A stretch of DNA of 64,000 nucleotides. Source: Phycisphaera sp. (GTDB lineage: Bacteria; Planctomycetota; Phycisphaerae; Phycisphaerales; Zrk34). Shown piece after piece: positions 17,986 through 26,934 of this stretch. The translations under genes and the position numbers were made by a program. The stretch is taken from NCBI GenBank assembly GCA_016125285.1, contig WGMA01000020.1:124001-188000 (forward strand), in the 5' to 3' direction. Each line of letters starts with the position of its first letter. The first letter of the stretch is position 1. The notes below the pieces were generated by a model, which ran no database searches, was not told the DNA's origin, and worked only from the letters and a program-made list of their open reading frames with translations.

Positions 17986-19104
17986 TCAGGTCCGTCCCGG
18001 GATGTACTTCTCCGGGAACAGGTCGCTCCAGTCCGTCGATCCGTTGTGCTTGGCCTTCCACAGTCGGCCGAGCGATCGGATGCGATCGGCGTACTGCTTG
18101 GCCGTGGCGTCTGACAGGGGCTTAGCGTACCCCTGCAGGGCCATCAGCTTCAAAGACTGGCCATTATTAATCGGAATCAGCATCGCGTCAATCCCGTTGG
18201 CCCGGAGGAACTCGACGGCGGCGACGCCCTCGGGCTGGCCCGAAACCGGCATCACCTGCAGGCGGAAGTAGTTGAGGCCGGCCTTGCGGGGCTCGAAGTT
18301 CGCGGCGAGCGGCGGCATCGGGGCCTGCGCTGGGCCCGCGGCGGCCGTCGTGCCCGCGGCGCCGGTCGCGCCGCGGGTGGTGGCGTTCGCGTTCGGCTGG
18401 GGGTTGGCGGGGTACGCGCCGGCCGGCGGGGCGGTCGGTGTTTGCTGGGTCGGCTGCGTGTAGACCGACGGCGGGATCAGGCCGGGGTTGACCGGGTCCG
18501 CCGAGACCTGCGCCAGCGTCTGGGTCTGCGACTCGTAGTCGGTCATCAACTCGGCGGTGGCGCGGCGCTGCTGCATCTGGCCGAGCATGAACGCCGCGAC
18601 GAGCAGGCCCACGCCGGACAGCGCGAACACCGCCGCCGTGCCGCGCGGCAGGCGGAACACCAGCGGCGTCTTGAACCACGTCCAGCTTCCGTCGGCCTCG
18701 CTCGACGCCGCGGCGTTGTGCTGCGGCGCGGCGGGCTGCGCCGGCTGCTGCGGCTGACGCGGCTTCGACGGCGCGGCGGCCTGCGGCGGCGTCTGCATCC
18801 GCTGCGCGGCGGGCTGCGTCGGCTTCTTCGCGGGCGCCGCCGGCTGCACCGGCTGCGGCATCGCACGCATCGAGTCGTTCGGCACGAACGCACGCGGCTG
18901 ACGCGCCGGCTTCTGCGGCGCCGAAGGCGCCTGCTGCTGCGCGGCCTGCTGCGGGGTGGGGGGCTGCTGGCCCGGCGGGTAGTACGTCAGCGACGGATCG
19001 GGCTGCTGGCGGTCGCCCATCCACTGGGGAACGCCCATGCCGCGACTGGTCTGTCCGGGTTTGACGACGTAATCGAAGAGCGGGTTGGAATCTTTCTTGG
19101 CCAT
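17986..19104 (-). CDS. Membrane-anchored SPOR-like domain protein
   Basis: 372 residues. A cytoplasmic Pro/Gln/Ala-rich region (about 1-160) precedes one membrane helix (GTAAVFALSGVGLLVAAFML, about 190-210). A second low-complexity linker follows. The C-terminal domain (about 285-372, LNYFRLQVMPVSGQPEGVAA to RSLGRLW) resembles planctomycete SPOR-like domains, which in other bacteria bind denuded peptidoglycan. The start at 19104 is supported by AGGGAGG 6 nt upstream. Tail-anchored topology places the SPOR-like domain in the periplasm. Planctomycetes have thin or atypical peptidoglycan, so the ligand is uncertain. Confidence 0.65.
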   Translation of the reverse strand: MAKKDSNPLFDYVVKPGQTSRGMGVPQWMGDRQQPDPSLTYYPPGQQPPTPQQAAQQQAPSAPQKPARQPRAFVPNDSMRAMPQPVQPAAPAKKPTQPAAQRMQTPPQAAAPSKPRQPQQPAQPAAPQHNAAASSEADGSWTWFKTPLVFRLPRGTAAVFALSGVGLLVAAFMLGQMQQRRATAELMTDYESQTQTLAQVSADPVNPGLIPPSVYTQPTQQTPTAPPAGAYPANPQPNANATTRGATGAAGTTAAAGPAQAPMPPLAANFEPRKAGLNYFRLQVMPVSGQPEGVAAVEFLRANGIDAMLIPINNGQSLKLMALQGYAKPLSDATAKQYADRIRSLGRLWKAKHNGSTDWSDLFPEKYIPGRT

Positions 19105-19296
19105 GGTGCGCCTCCCTGCGAGCCTGCGGCTGACCTGTACCTCCGTGCGAGCCGTCATCCATGACGACTGACTGGTCATTGTATCAACACCGACGCCGCG
19201 CTGCGCGACAATTTTCGCGCTGTCGATCACGCTGTCGATTCGTGTTTTCCAGCATCTGCTAGCATGTCCCACACGTCCCGATAACGGAGTCACGCG

Positions 19297-20985
19297 ATGC
19301 TCAATCTCGCTCAAGGCGCCGCCTCGTCGCTGGCGTGGACGCCGCTGCTGATGGGTCTGTTCGGCGGGCTGGCGGTGTTCCTGCTCGGCATGGACATGAT
19401 GGCCAACGCCCTGAAGCTCGTGGCCGGGGATCGCATGCGGCTGGTCCTCTCCAAGCTCACCGGCAACCGCTTCGCCGCGCTCGGCTCCGGCGCGATGGTC
19501 ACCAGCGTGCTGCAGTCCTCGTCGGTCACCACCGTCATGACCGTCGGCTTCGTCTCCGCCGGGCTCATGACCCTCGCCCAGTCCATCGGCGTGATCTTCG
19601 GCGCGAACATCGGCACGACGATCACCGCGCAGATCATCGCGTTCAAGATCACCGACCACGCGCTGTGGATGGTCGCCGCCGGCGTCCCGCTCATCCTCGT
19701 CGCCCGCCAGAACACGATCAAACAGTACGGCCAGCTGCTCACCGGCCTCGGCTTCGTGTTCTTCGGCATGGTGCTCATGGGCAAGGCGATGGAGCCGCTG
19801 AAGACCTACGCGCCGTTCCAGGAACTGATGGTCAGCATGTCCAACCCGCTGCTCGGCCTGCTGGTCGGCGCGACGTTTACCGCGCTGATCCAGTCGTCGT
19901 CCGCCACGACCGGCATCATCATCACCATGGCCGGGCAGGGCCTGATCACGCTGCCCGCCGGCATCGCGCTGACGCTCGGCGCCAACGTCGGCACCTGCGC
20001 CACGGCGCTGCTCGCGGCGATCGGCAAGCCGCGCGACGCGCAGCGTGTCGCCGTCGTCCACGTGCTGTTCAACGTCGTCGGCGCGCTGATCTGGATCGGC
20101 TTCACCGACGAGCTCGCGGCGATCGTCGAGCGGCTCAGCGACGACCTGCCGCGCCAGATCGCCGACGCGCACACGGTCTTCAACGTCGTCAACACCGCGC
20201 TGTTCATCGGCTTCACCGGTCACATCGCCCGGCTCGTGATGCGCATCGTGCCCGACAAGCCCGCCGAGGCCGCGCCCGTCATCAAGCCCGAGCACCTCGA
20301 CGACGCGCTGCTCGACACGCCGGACCTCGCGCTCGCCGCGGCGCGCAGGGAGGTGCAGCGGCTCGGCGCGATGGTGTCGGACGTCGTCGAGCGGTCGATG
20401 CCGCTGGTGCTGCGCGGCACGCGTGAGCAGCTCGACGCGTTGCGCGCCGACGACGCCGACATCGACACGCTGCACGGGTACATCATCGATTACCTCCGCC
20501 GCGCCGCGCGTGCGGAGCTGACCACCGAGCAGGTCGACGACGTGCAGACGCTGATCTTCGCGGCCAACGGCTTCGAGGCGATCGGCGACGTCGTGGAGGA
20601 CAACCTCGTGCTCGAAGGCCGCGAGCGCATCGAGCGCGGCGTGACGGTCAGCGACGAGACCGCCCGCACGATGGAGGCCGTGCACCACGCGGTGACCAGC
20701 GCCGTGCTGGAAGCCGCGGCGGCGGTCGGCGAGCGCGACCTCGAGGCCGCGCGACGCATCAGCGACCGCAAGCCGCAGATCAAGGAGCTGGTCAACGCCG
20801 CGGCCGACCGCCAGCGGCAGCGCCTGCTCGCCGACGCGCCCAACCGCATCGAGACCTACCGCGTCGAGACCGACATGCTCGAGAAGCTCAAGCGGATCTA
20901 CACGCTCAGCCGCCGGCTCGTCCGCGTGATGATGCCGAAGAAATCCGAGCCCGAAGCGACGCCCGAACCCGCCGCCGCGGCGTGA
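19297..20985 (+). CDS. Na/phosphate cotransporter with C-terminal PhoU-like domain
   Basis: 562 residues. The membrane part (about 1-310) contains the two inverted-repeat signature segments of the NptA/YjbB family, VLQSSSVTTVMTVGFVSAGL and LIQSSSATTGIIITMAGQGL, plus GANIGTT and GANVGTC. The C-terminal 230 residues are helical and PhoU-like (RREVQRLGAMVSDVVERSMP). Such proteins import or export inorganic phosphate with Na+. It lies alone between the divergent SPOR-like gene and a hypothetical gene. Confidence 0.88.
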   Translation: MLNLAQGAASSLAWTPLLMGLFGGLAVFLLGMDMMANALKLVAGDRMRLVLSKLTGNRFAALGSGAMVTSVLQSSSVTTVMTVGFVSAGLMTLAQSIGVIFGANIGTTITAQIIAFKITDHALWMVAAGVPLILVARQNTIKQYGQLLTGLGFVFFGMVLMGKAMEPLKTYAPFQELMVSMSNPLLGLLVGATFTALIQSSSATTGIIITMAGQGLITLPAGIALTLGANVGTCATALLAAIGKPRDAQRVAVVHVLFNVVGALIWIGFTDELAAIVERLSDDLPRQIADAHTVFNVVNTALFIGFTGHIARLVMRIVPDKPAEAAPVIKPEHLDDALLDTPDLALAAARREVQRLGAMVSDVVERSMPLVLRGTREQLDALRADDADIDTLHGYIIDYLRRAARAELTTEQVDDVQTLIFAANGFEAIGDVVEDNLVLEGRERIERGVTVSDETARTMEAVHHAVTSAVLEAAAAVGERDLEAARRISDRKPQIKELVNAAADRQRQRLLADAPNRIETYRVETDMLEKLKRIYTLSRRLVRVMMPKKSEPEATPEPAAAA

Positions 20986-21435
20986 AAAAACACGGTGCGC
21001 CAGCGGGGCGCGAAAAGGGCGCTGATGGGGCGCGATCGGGACGCCAACGGGCCGTAGTGGCGATCCTCCGTCGCGCGAACGGGTCGGGGGGAGGGGGGGT
21101 GCGAACGCGGAGGCGTTCGCAATGCAAATTGCAAAATGAAAAATGCAAATTGCAAAATGGGGGAGATGCCGGGTCACGCGCTCGGCGCGCACGTTGTCTG
21201 TCGCGTTTTCCATGTGTGGGTCCTCCATAAAGGGACCAAACGACGCGCAGGTGCGCACGGGCGCGTCGCGACGCCGCGACCGACACGTGTAAGCCGCGCC
21301 AGACGGCGTGATTGACTTTTTTGAGACTAAATCCGGCTGAGGGCTTTTTCCGCGCCGCGCGGTGCGCACGGCGTGTCATTGCACGCGGGGTCAGCTCGGC
21401 GCGTAGTGAGTGCGGTGAAGAGGATTCGATTGACC
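20986..21435. other. Intergenic region with low-GC repeat and GC-rich dispersed segment
   Basis: 450 bases without a supported gene. At 20997-21060 is a GC-rich segment (GGGCGCTGATGGGGCGCGA) that resembles 54985-55015 near the cohesin gene. At 21121-21160 is an AT-rich repeat (family E copy 1). The rest shows no clear hairpin or terminator. Open antisense frames through it have no family features. Confidence 0.5.
21121..21160. repeat. Short-period repeat, family E copy 1 (single arm)
   Basis: The unit ATGCAAATTGCAAAATG occurs twice in direct orientation with AAAA between. It is strikingly AT-rich against the GC-rich background. Unlike the other E copies I see no inverted second arm, so it may be a remnant or half element. 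Confidence 0.7.
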
Positions 21436-21903
21436 ATGTCGGCGCCGCGGTGGATCAAGGTGCTGGCTGCGCTGCTCGTGCTGGTGGCGGCTTCGTTTGT
21501 TCCGGTCTCGACGGAGACATGCCGCGTGGATCCGGTGAGCGGCTCGTATCGGCGCGACGTGACTTGGCTGGGCATCATCCACACGACGCCCGACGACCAC
21601 CGGTCCTCATTGGCAAAGTGGATCGAATTGCACGAAGGCGCGTACGCCCCGACATGGAAGCCGCTCAGCAGCCACACGTACTCGCTCTACGGAGAGTCGC
21701 TCATGTGCGGCGCTTCGCCGAGCCCGGCGATCTGCTCCGTGATCGGGCCCGGCGGTGTGCTCGACATGTTTGTCGCCAACGCCGACGACGCGGCCATCGG
21801 GGACTTTGTCAACGTGATGCGCAATGGCACGGATGAGGAACGCGACGCAGCGATCGTAAACATGCGCGATCGCGTAATGACGACCGAATCGGCCGATCGA
21901 TGA
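21436..21903 (+). CDS. Hypothetical membrane-anchored or secreted protein
   Basis: 155 residues, family not recognised. An N-terminal hydrophobic segment (IKVLAALLVLVAASFVPVST) acts as signal peptide or anchor. The rest is soluble, with four cysteines (ETCRVD, MCGAS, ICSVI) and an acidic C-terminal helix. A GTG at 21415 (adding KRIRLT) is an alternative start that would strengthen the basic n-region. It converges with polX, 4 nt apart. Confidence 0.5.
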   Translation: MSAPRWIKVLAALLVLVAASFVPVSTETCRVDPVSGSYRRDVTWLGIIHTTPDDHRSSLAKWIELHEGAYAPTWKPLSSHTYSLYGESLMCGASPSPAICSVIGPGGVLDMFVANADDAAIGDFVNVMRNGTDEERDAAIVNMRDRVMTTESADR

Positions 21904-21907
21904 CCGC

Positions 21908-23686
21908 TTACACCACGCCCATGTGTTTGCGCTTCGCGGTGAGCCACGTCTGCAGCTGCTTCGCTGTCTTGCAGTTGACGACGTGTTTCGGTTCGGCCCA
22001 GGCGCGGCGGGCGGTGGTGATGCCGTATTGGAGTTCGTCGAGGTCGCCGGGGCCGTGGGCGTCGGTGTCGATGGCGAGCATACACCCGGCGGCGATCGCG
22101 GCGCGGGCGTTGTTGTCGTTGAGGTCGAGGCGGTAGTGGCTGGCGTTGATCTCCAGCGTCGTGCCGGTCTCGGCCGCGGCCTTGAACAGCTGGTCCATGT
22201 GCGGATGGAAGCCCTCGCGGCGGTTGATCAGTCGGCCGGTCGGGTGGCCGATGATGTGCACGTAGGGGTTGTGGATCGCGCTGAGCAGACGCTTCGTCGC
22301 GGTGTCGGGGTCCTGGCCCAGCGCGGCGTGCGGTGAGGCGACGACGATGTCGAGCTCGGCGAGCAGCGCGTCTTCGTAGTCGAGCCGACCGTCGGAAAGG
22401 ATGTCGACCTCGGAACCCGCGAGGATCGTGATGTCGTCCTTCATCTTCTCCGCGGCCTTGCGGATCGCCTTGATGTGCTTCTTGAGCCGCGCGGGGTCGA
22501 GGCCGTTGGCGATCGCGCTGCTGACCGAGTGATCGGTCACGGCGACGGTGTGGAACCCGCGCGCCGCCGCGGCCTCGGCGAGCTCCTCGATCGACCACTT
22601 GCCGTCCGACGCGGTCGTGTGCGCGTGGAGCTCGGCCTTGATGTCCTTCACCTCGATCAGGCCCGGCAGCTTGTCGTCGGCCGACGCGTCGAGCTCGCCG
22701 CGGTCCTCGCGCATCTCCGGCGCGATCCACGCCAGGTGCAGGTTCTTGTAGATGTCTTCTTCGGTCTTCGCGGCGACGGGCCTGGCTTTCGGGTCGTCCT
22801 TGTCGTCGCCGGAATGCCACAGGCCGTACTCGTTGAGGCGGAGTTCCTGCTTGATGGCGCGTTCGCGGAGCTTGACGTTGTGGTCCTTGGAGCCGGTGAA
22901 GTAGAGCAGGGCGGCGCCGTAGCGGTCGGTGCGGACGACGCGGAGGTCGACCTGCATGGCGCCCTCGATGCGGACGGACGACTTGGTCGCGCCCGCGGCG
23001 AGGACCTCGGTGACGATGTCGAGGCTGCGGAACGCCTCGCCGATCGCCTCGGCCTGCGTGTCGGGGTCGTCGCAGGCGCAGAGGATGTCGATGTCGCCGA
23101 TGGTCTCGCGCCCGCGCCGCAGCGACCCGGCGTAGTCGATCCGCGTCACGCCCTTCACGCTCTTCATCGCTTCGACAATCGCCAGCGCACGCGGCATGGC
23201 GTCGCCGATGTTCGCACGCCCCGCGCTCGAGGCCATGAACTCCAGCGACTTGCGGATGTTGTCCAGCGTCTTGGCGCCCATGCGCGGCAGGTCGGTGAGC
23301 TCGCCGGCGTCGATCTTCGCCTTGAGGTCCTCGATCGACTCGACCCCGCCGTCGTGCCACAGCGTCGCGACCTTCTTCGGCCCGAGCCCCGGCACGTCGA
23401 GCATCGCCACCACACCCTTCGGCACGTCGGCCAGCAGCTCGTCGAGCTCGGCGATCGTGCCGGTCTCGACGTACTCGATGATCTTCTCGGCGAGTCCCTT
23501 GCCGATGCCGTCGATCGCGGTGAGCTTCGTGATGTCGTCGGCGAGCGACGCGACGTCGTCGGTCATGTCGCCGATGACGCGCGCGCCCTTGTTGAACGCG
23601 TTGGCGCGGAAGCGGTTGCCGCCGATGAGCTCCACAACCTGCGCGGCCTGCTCAAATCTGCGTGCGAGTTCGGAGTTGGTGGACAT
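21908..23686 (-). CDS. polX: DNA polymerase X with PHP exonuclease domain
   Basis: 592 residues, the length of bacterial PolX. Helix-hairpin-helix segments (DGIGKGLAEKI, VPGLGPKKVATLW) lead into the nucleotidyltransferase core with GSLRRGRETIGDIDIL (Gly187-Ser188, Asp198, Asp200) and the third acidic residue in QVDLRVV. The C-terminal PHP domain (about 350-590) has metal ligands in AELHAHTTASDG, VTDHS, GSEVD, SPHAA, GHPTGR and DTDAHGP. This is a repair polymerase with 3'-5' exonuclease activity that fills short gaps. It is divergent from the gene at 23831. Confidence 0.93.
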   Translation of the reverse strand: MSTNSELARRFEQAAQVVELIGGNRFRANAFNKGARVIGDMTDDVASLADDITKLTAIDGIGKGLAEKIIEYVETGTIAELDELLADVPKGVVAMLDVPGLGPKKVATLWHDGGVESIEDLKAKIDAGELTDLPRMGAKTLDNIRKSLEFMASSAGRANIGDAMPRALAIVEAMKSVKGVTRIDYAGSLRRGRETIGDIDILCACDDPDTQAEAIGEAFRSLDIVTEVLAAGATKSSVRIEGAMQVDLRVVRTDRYGAALLYFTGSKDHNVKLRERAIKQELRLNEYGLWHSGDDKDDPKARPVAAKTEEDIYKNLHLAWIAPEMREDRGELDASADDKLPGLIEVKDIKAELHAHTTASDGKWSIEELAEAAAARGFHTVAVTDHSVSSAIANGLDPARLKKHIKAIRKAAEKMKDDITILAGSEVDILSDGRLDYEDALLAELDIVVASPHAALGQDPDTATKRLLSAIHNPYVHIIGHPTGRLINRREGFHPHMDQLFKAAAETGTTLEINASHYRLDLNDNNARAAIAAGCMLAIDTDAHGPGDLDELQYGITTARRAWAEPKHVVNCKTAKQLQTWLTAKRKHMGVV

Positions 23687-23830
23687 GGGCGTAGTGTCGC
23701 TGGGGCGGCGTACTGTTACAAGCTGCAGGGGCGTGGATGGTATACTTGTAACTGACTGAAAGGCGATGAATCATCCGTCGTTCAAGAGTCGAATGATCTA
23801 TTCAACGTGTCGCGTTGCCTGGCGGGGGCC

Positions 23831-24547
23831 ATGAAGAACGGGCAGATCCAACTTAACGATCTCAAGTTGATGTGGCGTGTCGTGGCGTGCGTGATCGTTA
23901 GCCAACTGATCGGCGGCGCGGTCGGCTTGTTCGTTAGCATGCACTATGCCGCGTTCATGAACTTCTGGCTGGGCGGCGCGATGGGCACACTGCCGGGGTT
24001 CCTTGTCGGACTCGCGTGGCAGTTCAAATCCGTACCTGCCCGTCGAACGTGGATCGTGCCGGTCGGCTTCATTGGGTTGATTGCTGTGATGTTGACCGGC
24101 ATGGTGTTCGGTTTCGTCCTGCCCTGGGTGCGCGGCGAGATGCAACGGCTCGATGATCTGCGTCATCTCCGCGCCTCGGACATCGCGCAGATCGACGTTT
24201 ATGACTGCGATTCGGATATTCCGAACATCCACAACACGGAAACAAGGATCGCGAGCATCACCGATTCCGCGGCGATCGCGGCGTTCGTGACGGGCGCCGC
24301 TGACGTGAAGGGCTACTCGCCGAATCATCCTCGTGTCCTGCATGAGTGGTATGTGCTCATCACCGGTACGTCGCGCCGCGAGTACACGTTGCAGGTAACT
24401 TCGGATCGGCGGGGGAGTATCACCGGCAACTTTGTCGAGGTCGGAGACGATGCGACTTATATGTCGAGCCACGGGTCGTTCGAAAGTGCAGGGCTGCGGG
24501 CTTGGATGGGAAAGTACGTAACGACGCGTGACACGCCGGCGAGGTGA
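23831..24547 (+). CDS. Hypothetical protein with three membrane segments and soluble C-terminal domain
   Basis: 238 residues, family not recognised. Three hydrophobic segments occupy the first 110 residues (VVACVIVSQLIGGAVGLFVS, NFWLGGAMGTLPGFLVGLAW, WIVPVGFIGLIAVMLTGMVF). A soluble region of about 120 residues follows, probably outside the membrane. The ATG at 23831 follows GGGGG closely; a GTG at 23807 is possible. A promoter-like TTACAA-N19-TATACT lies at 23716-23746. Base composition is slightly lower in GC than its neighbours. Confidence 0.55.
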   Translation: MKNGQIQLNDLKLMWRVVACVIVSQLIGGAVGLFVSMHYAAFMNFWLGGAMGTLPGFLVGLAWQFKSVPARRTWIVPVGFIGLIAVMLTGMVFGFVLPWVRGEMQRLDDLRHLRASDIAQIDVYDCDSDIPNIHNTETRIASITDSAAIAAFVTGAADVKGYSPNHPRVLHEWYVLITGTSRREYTLQVTSDRRGSITGNFVEVGDDATYMSSHGSFESAGLRAWMGKYVTTRDTPAR

Positions 24548-24577
24548 GTCGATTTACGTTTTGCAACTCGCGAGCGG

Positions 24578-26803
24578 CTACGCGACGTCGGCCAGGCCGA
24601 GCGCTTCGCCGTACTGTTTGACGAGGCGTTTGCGGAGCAGGTCGTGGGAAGCGTCGGTGAGTTTCGGGTCGGCGTCGATCATGGTGTGGGCGTCGCGGTT
24701 GGCGAGGGCGAGCAGTTCCATGTGCTTGGTGAGGTCGGCGACCTTGAGCGGGGGCAGGCCGGACTGTCGGGTGCCGAGCAGTTCGCCCATGCCGCGGATT
24801 TCGAGGTCGGCCTCGGCGATCTTGAAGCCGTCGGTGGTGCGGGCGATGGCCTTCATGCGTGCGGCGGCGTCGTCGGTGGTGGGGTCGGCGATGAAGACGC
24901 AGAGGCTCTTGCGTTCGCCGCGGCCGACGCGTCCGCGCAGCTGGTGGAGCTGGGCGAGGCCGAACCGCTCGGCGTGCTCGACGACCATGATCGACGCGTT
25001 GGGCACGTCGACGCCGACCTCGATGACGGTGGTGGCGACGAGCACGTCGAGCTTGGCGTCGCGGAACCGCTGCATGATGCGTTCGCGCGTGATGCGCTTG
25101 AGCTGGCCGTGCACGGTGGCGACGTTGAGGCCCGCGAACCACGTCTTTTCCAGCTCCGCCGCGTGCGAGCGCACGGCCTTGAGGCCGGACTCGGACTCGT
25201 CGATCGCGGGCAGCACGACGTACGCCTGCTCGCCGGCGCGGACACGCTCGGCGATGTAGCCGTAGACCTCTTCTTCCTTGTCGGGCGCGACGACGCGCGT
25301 GGCGATGGGCTGACGACCGGGCGGCAGGTGGCGGATGGTCGACACGTCGAGATCGCCGAAGATCGTCAGCGACAGCGTGCGCGGGATCGGCGTGGCGGTC
25401 ATCACGAGCGTGTGCGGTACGCGTGTCTCGTCGCCGGCTTTCGACTTGATGACCGCACGCTGCACGACGCCGAAGCGGTGCTGCTCGTCGACGACGACCA
25501 CGGCCAGGTCGTTGAACTGCACGGTCTCGCTGATCAGCGCCTGCGTGCCGATGACGATGTCGACCTCGCCGCGCTCGATCTTGTAGAGCAGGGCGGTGCG
25601 CTCGGGTTTCGACAGCGAGCCGGTGAGCAGGGCGATGCGGACGGTCGAGCCGTCGAGCATGCGCGAGATGGACAGGAAGTGCTGCTCGGCGAGCAGCTCG
25701 GTCGGCGCCATGAGCGCGGCCTGCGTGTTGGACGACACGGCCATGAGCATCGCGTAGAGCGCGACGACGGTCTTGCCGCTGCCGACGTCGCCCTGCAGCA
25801 GGCGGTTCATGGGGATCGGCTTCTGCAGGTCGGCCGCGAGCTCGCGCACGACGGTGTCCTGGTCCTTGGTGAGCTTGAACGGGAAGCGCTCGCGGATGTG
25901 CTCGTCGATGGCGTCGGACCAGCGCAGCGGCGGGGCGGACAGCTCGGTCTGAACGTGCTTGCGCTTCATCGCGAAGCCGAGCTGCAGCAGCAGCAGCTCG
26001 TCGTAGGCGAGGCGTCGGCGGGCACGCTTGACCTCGTCTTCGTCGGCGGGCTGGTGCAGCATGCGGTAGGCGTCGGCGAGCGTGGGCAGGTCGCGCTCGG
26101 CGCGGTAGGCATCGTCGAAGTGGTCGTCGATCTGCGGCAGCGCGGTGGGCAGCAGGTCCTCGATGATGCGCTCGATCGCGCCGGTCGGCAGGGCCTCGGT
26201 GGCGGGGTAGATCGGGCGGTAGCGTTCGTCGGACCACTTGTCGCCGCCGCCGCCGCCGCCGTCACCGCCGTCGCCGCCGTCGCCGGGCGCGAGCGTCGCC
26301 TGCTTCGGGTCGACGTTGTCGGTGTCGGCGGCGGCCTCGTCGTCCTCGTCCATGAGCACGAACTTGGGGTTGGCCATCTGGCGCTGGTCGTTGTAGAGGG
26401 CGACCTTGCCGGTGACGATCATGGTCATGCCGGGGTGGACCTTGTCGCGCATGTAGCGGGCGTTGAACCAGACGAGGTCGAGGAAGCCGTGGTCGTCGCG
26501 GATCTGCGCGGTGAAGCGCCCGCCGCCGCCTCGACCACGACCGCCGCCCATGCCGCCGGCCCAGCGGCAGTTCACGACGACGCCGCGCGCCGTGGCGATC
26601 TGGCCGATGGGCAGGTCGAGGATCGGCGTCTGCCCGGCGTGGTATTCGTAGCGGTGGGGGATGTGCTTGATGAGGTCGGCGATGGTGCGCACGCCGAGCT
26701 TGGCGAAGAGCTGGGCGCGTCGCGCGCCGACGCCCGGCGCGTACTGGATCGGCGTGCCGAGTGTGAGGCTGCCCGCGGAGGTTGGATCGGCCGTGTCGCT
26801 CAT
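24578..26803 (-). CDS. recG: ATP-dependent DNA helicase RecG
   Basis: 741 residues. An HhH-containing wedge/OB domain (1-220) precedes the helicase core: Walker A GDVGSGKTVVALYA, DExH box VVVDEQHRFG, motif III TATPIPRTL, motif VI QLRGRVGRGE and the RecG C-terminal block RTTDGFKIAEADLEIRGMGE. RecG unwinds and regresses stalled forks. Two Gly-rich inserts are unusual: GGMGGGRGRGGGGRF within the OB/wedge region and GDGGDGGDGGGGGGD before the linker to the helicase core. The start at 26803 (MSDTADP) is preferred; an upstream ATG at 26914 would add a basic, low-complexity tail. Confidence 0.92.
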   Translation of the reverse strand: MSDTADPTSAGSLTLGTPIQYAPGVGARRAQLFAKLGVRTIADLIKHIPHRYEYHAGQTPILDLPIGQIATARGVVVNCRWAGGMGGGRGRGGGGRFTAQIRDDHGFLDLVWFNARYMRDKVHPGMTMIVTGKVALYNDQRQMANPKFVLMDEDDEAAADTDNVDPKQATLAPGDGGDGGDGGGGGGDKWSDERYRPIYPATEALPTGAIERIIEDLLPTALPQIDDHFDDAYRAERDLPTLADAYRMLHQPADEDEVKRARRRLAYDELLLLQLGFAMKRKHVQTELSAPPLRWSDAIDEHIRERFPFKLTKDQDTVVRELAADLQKPIPMNRLLQGDVGSGKTVVALYAMLMAVSSNTQAALMAPTELLAEQHFLSISRMLDGSTVRIALLTGSLSKPERTALLYKIERGEVDIVIGTQALISETVQFNDLAVVVVDEQHRFGVVQRAVIKSKAGDETRVPHTLVMTATPIPRTLSLTIFGDLDVSTIRHLPPGRQPIATRVVAPDKEEEVYGYIAERVRAGEQAYVVLPAIDESESGLKAVRSHAAELEKTWFAGLNVATVHGQLKRITRERIMQRFRDAKLDVLVATTVIEVGVDVPNASIMVVEHAERFGLAQLHQLRGRVGRGERKSLCVFIADPTTDDAAARMKAIARTTDGFKIAEADLEIRGMGELLGTRQSGLPPLKVADLTKHMELLALANRDAHTMIDADPKLTDASHDLLRKRLVKQYGEALGLADVA

Positions 26804-26934
26804 GTCCGGCACATCATAACGCACGCGTGCGGGGCGTCGCGGCGGCCTGACGCATCCGTGAATTCGCGGTGAGATCCGGCGGCGTCGCTCGCCTGACGCG
26901 GGGGAGCACGCCATAATGCTCGCGGAGCTGATCT

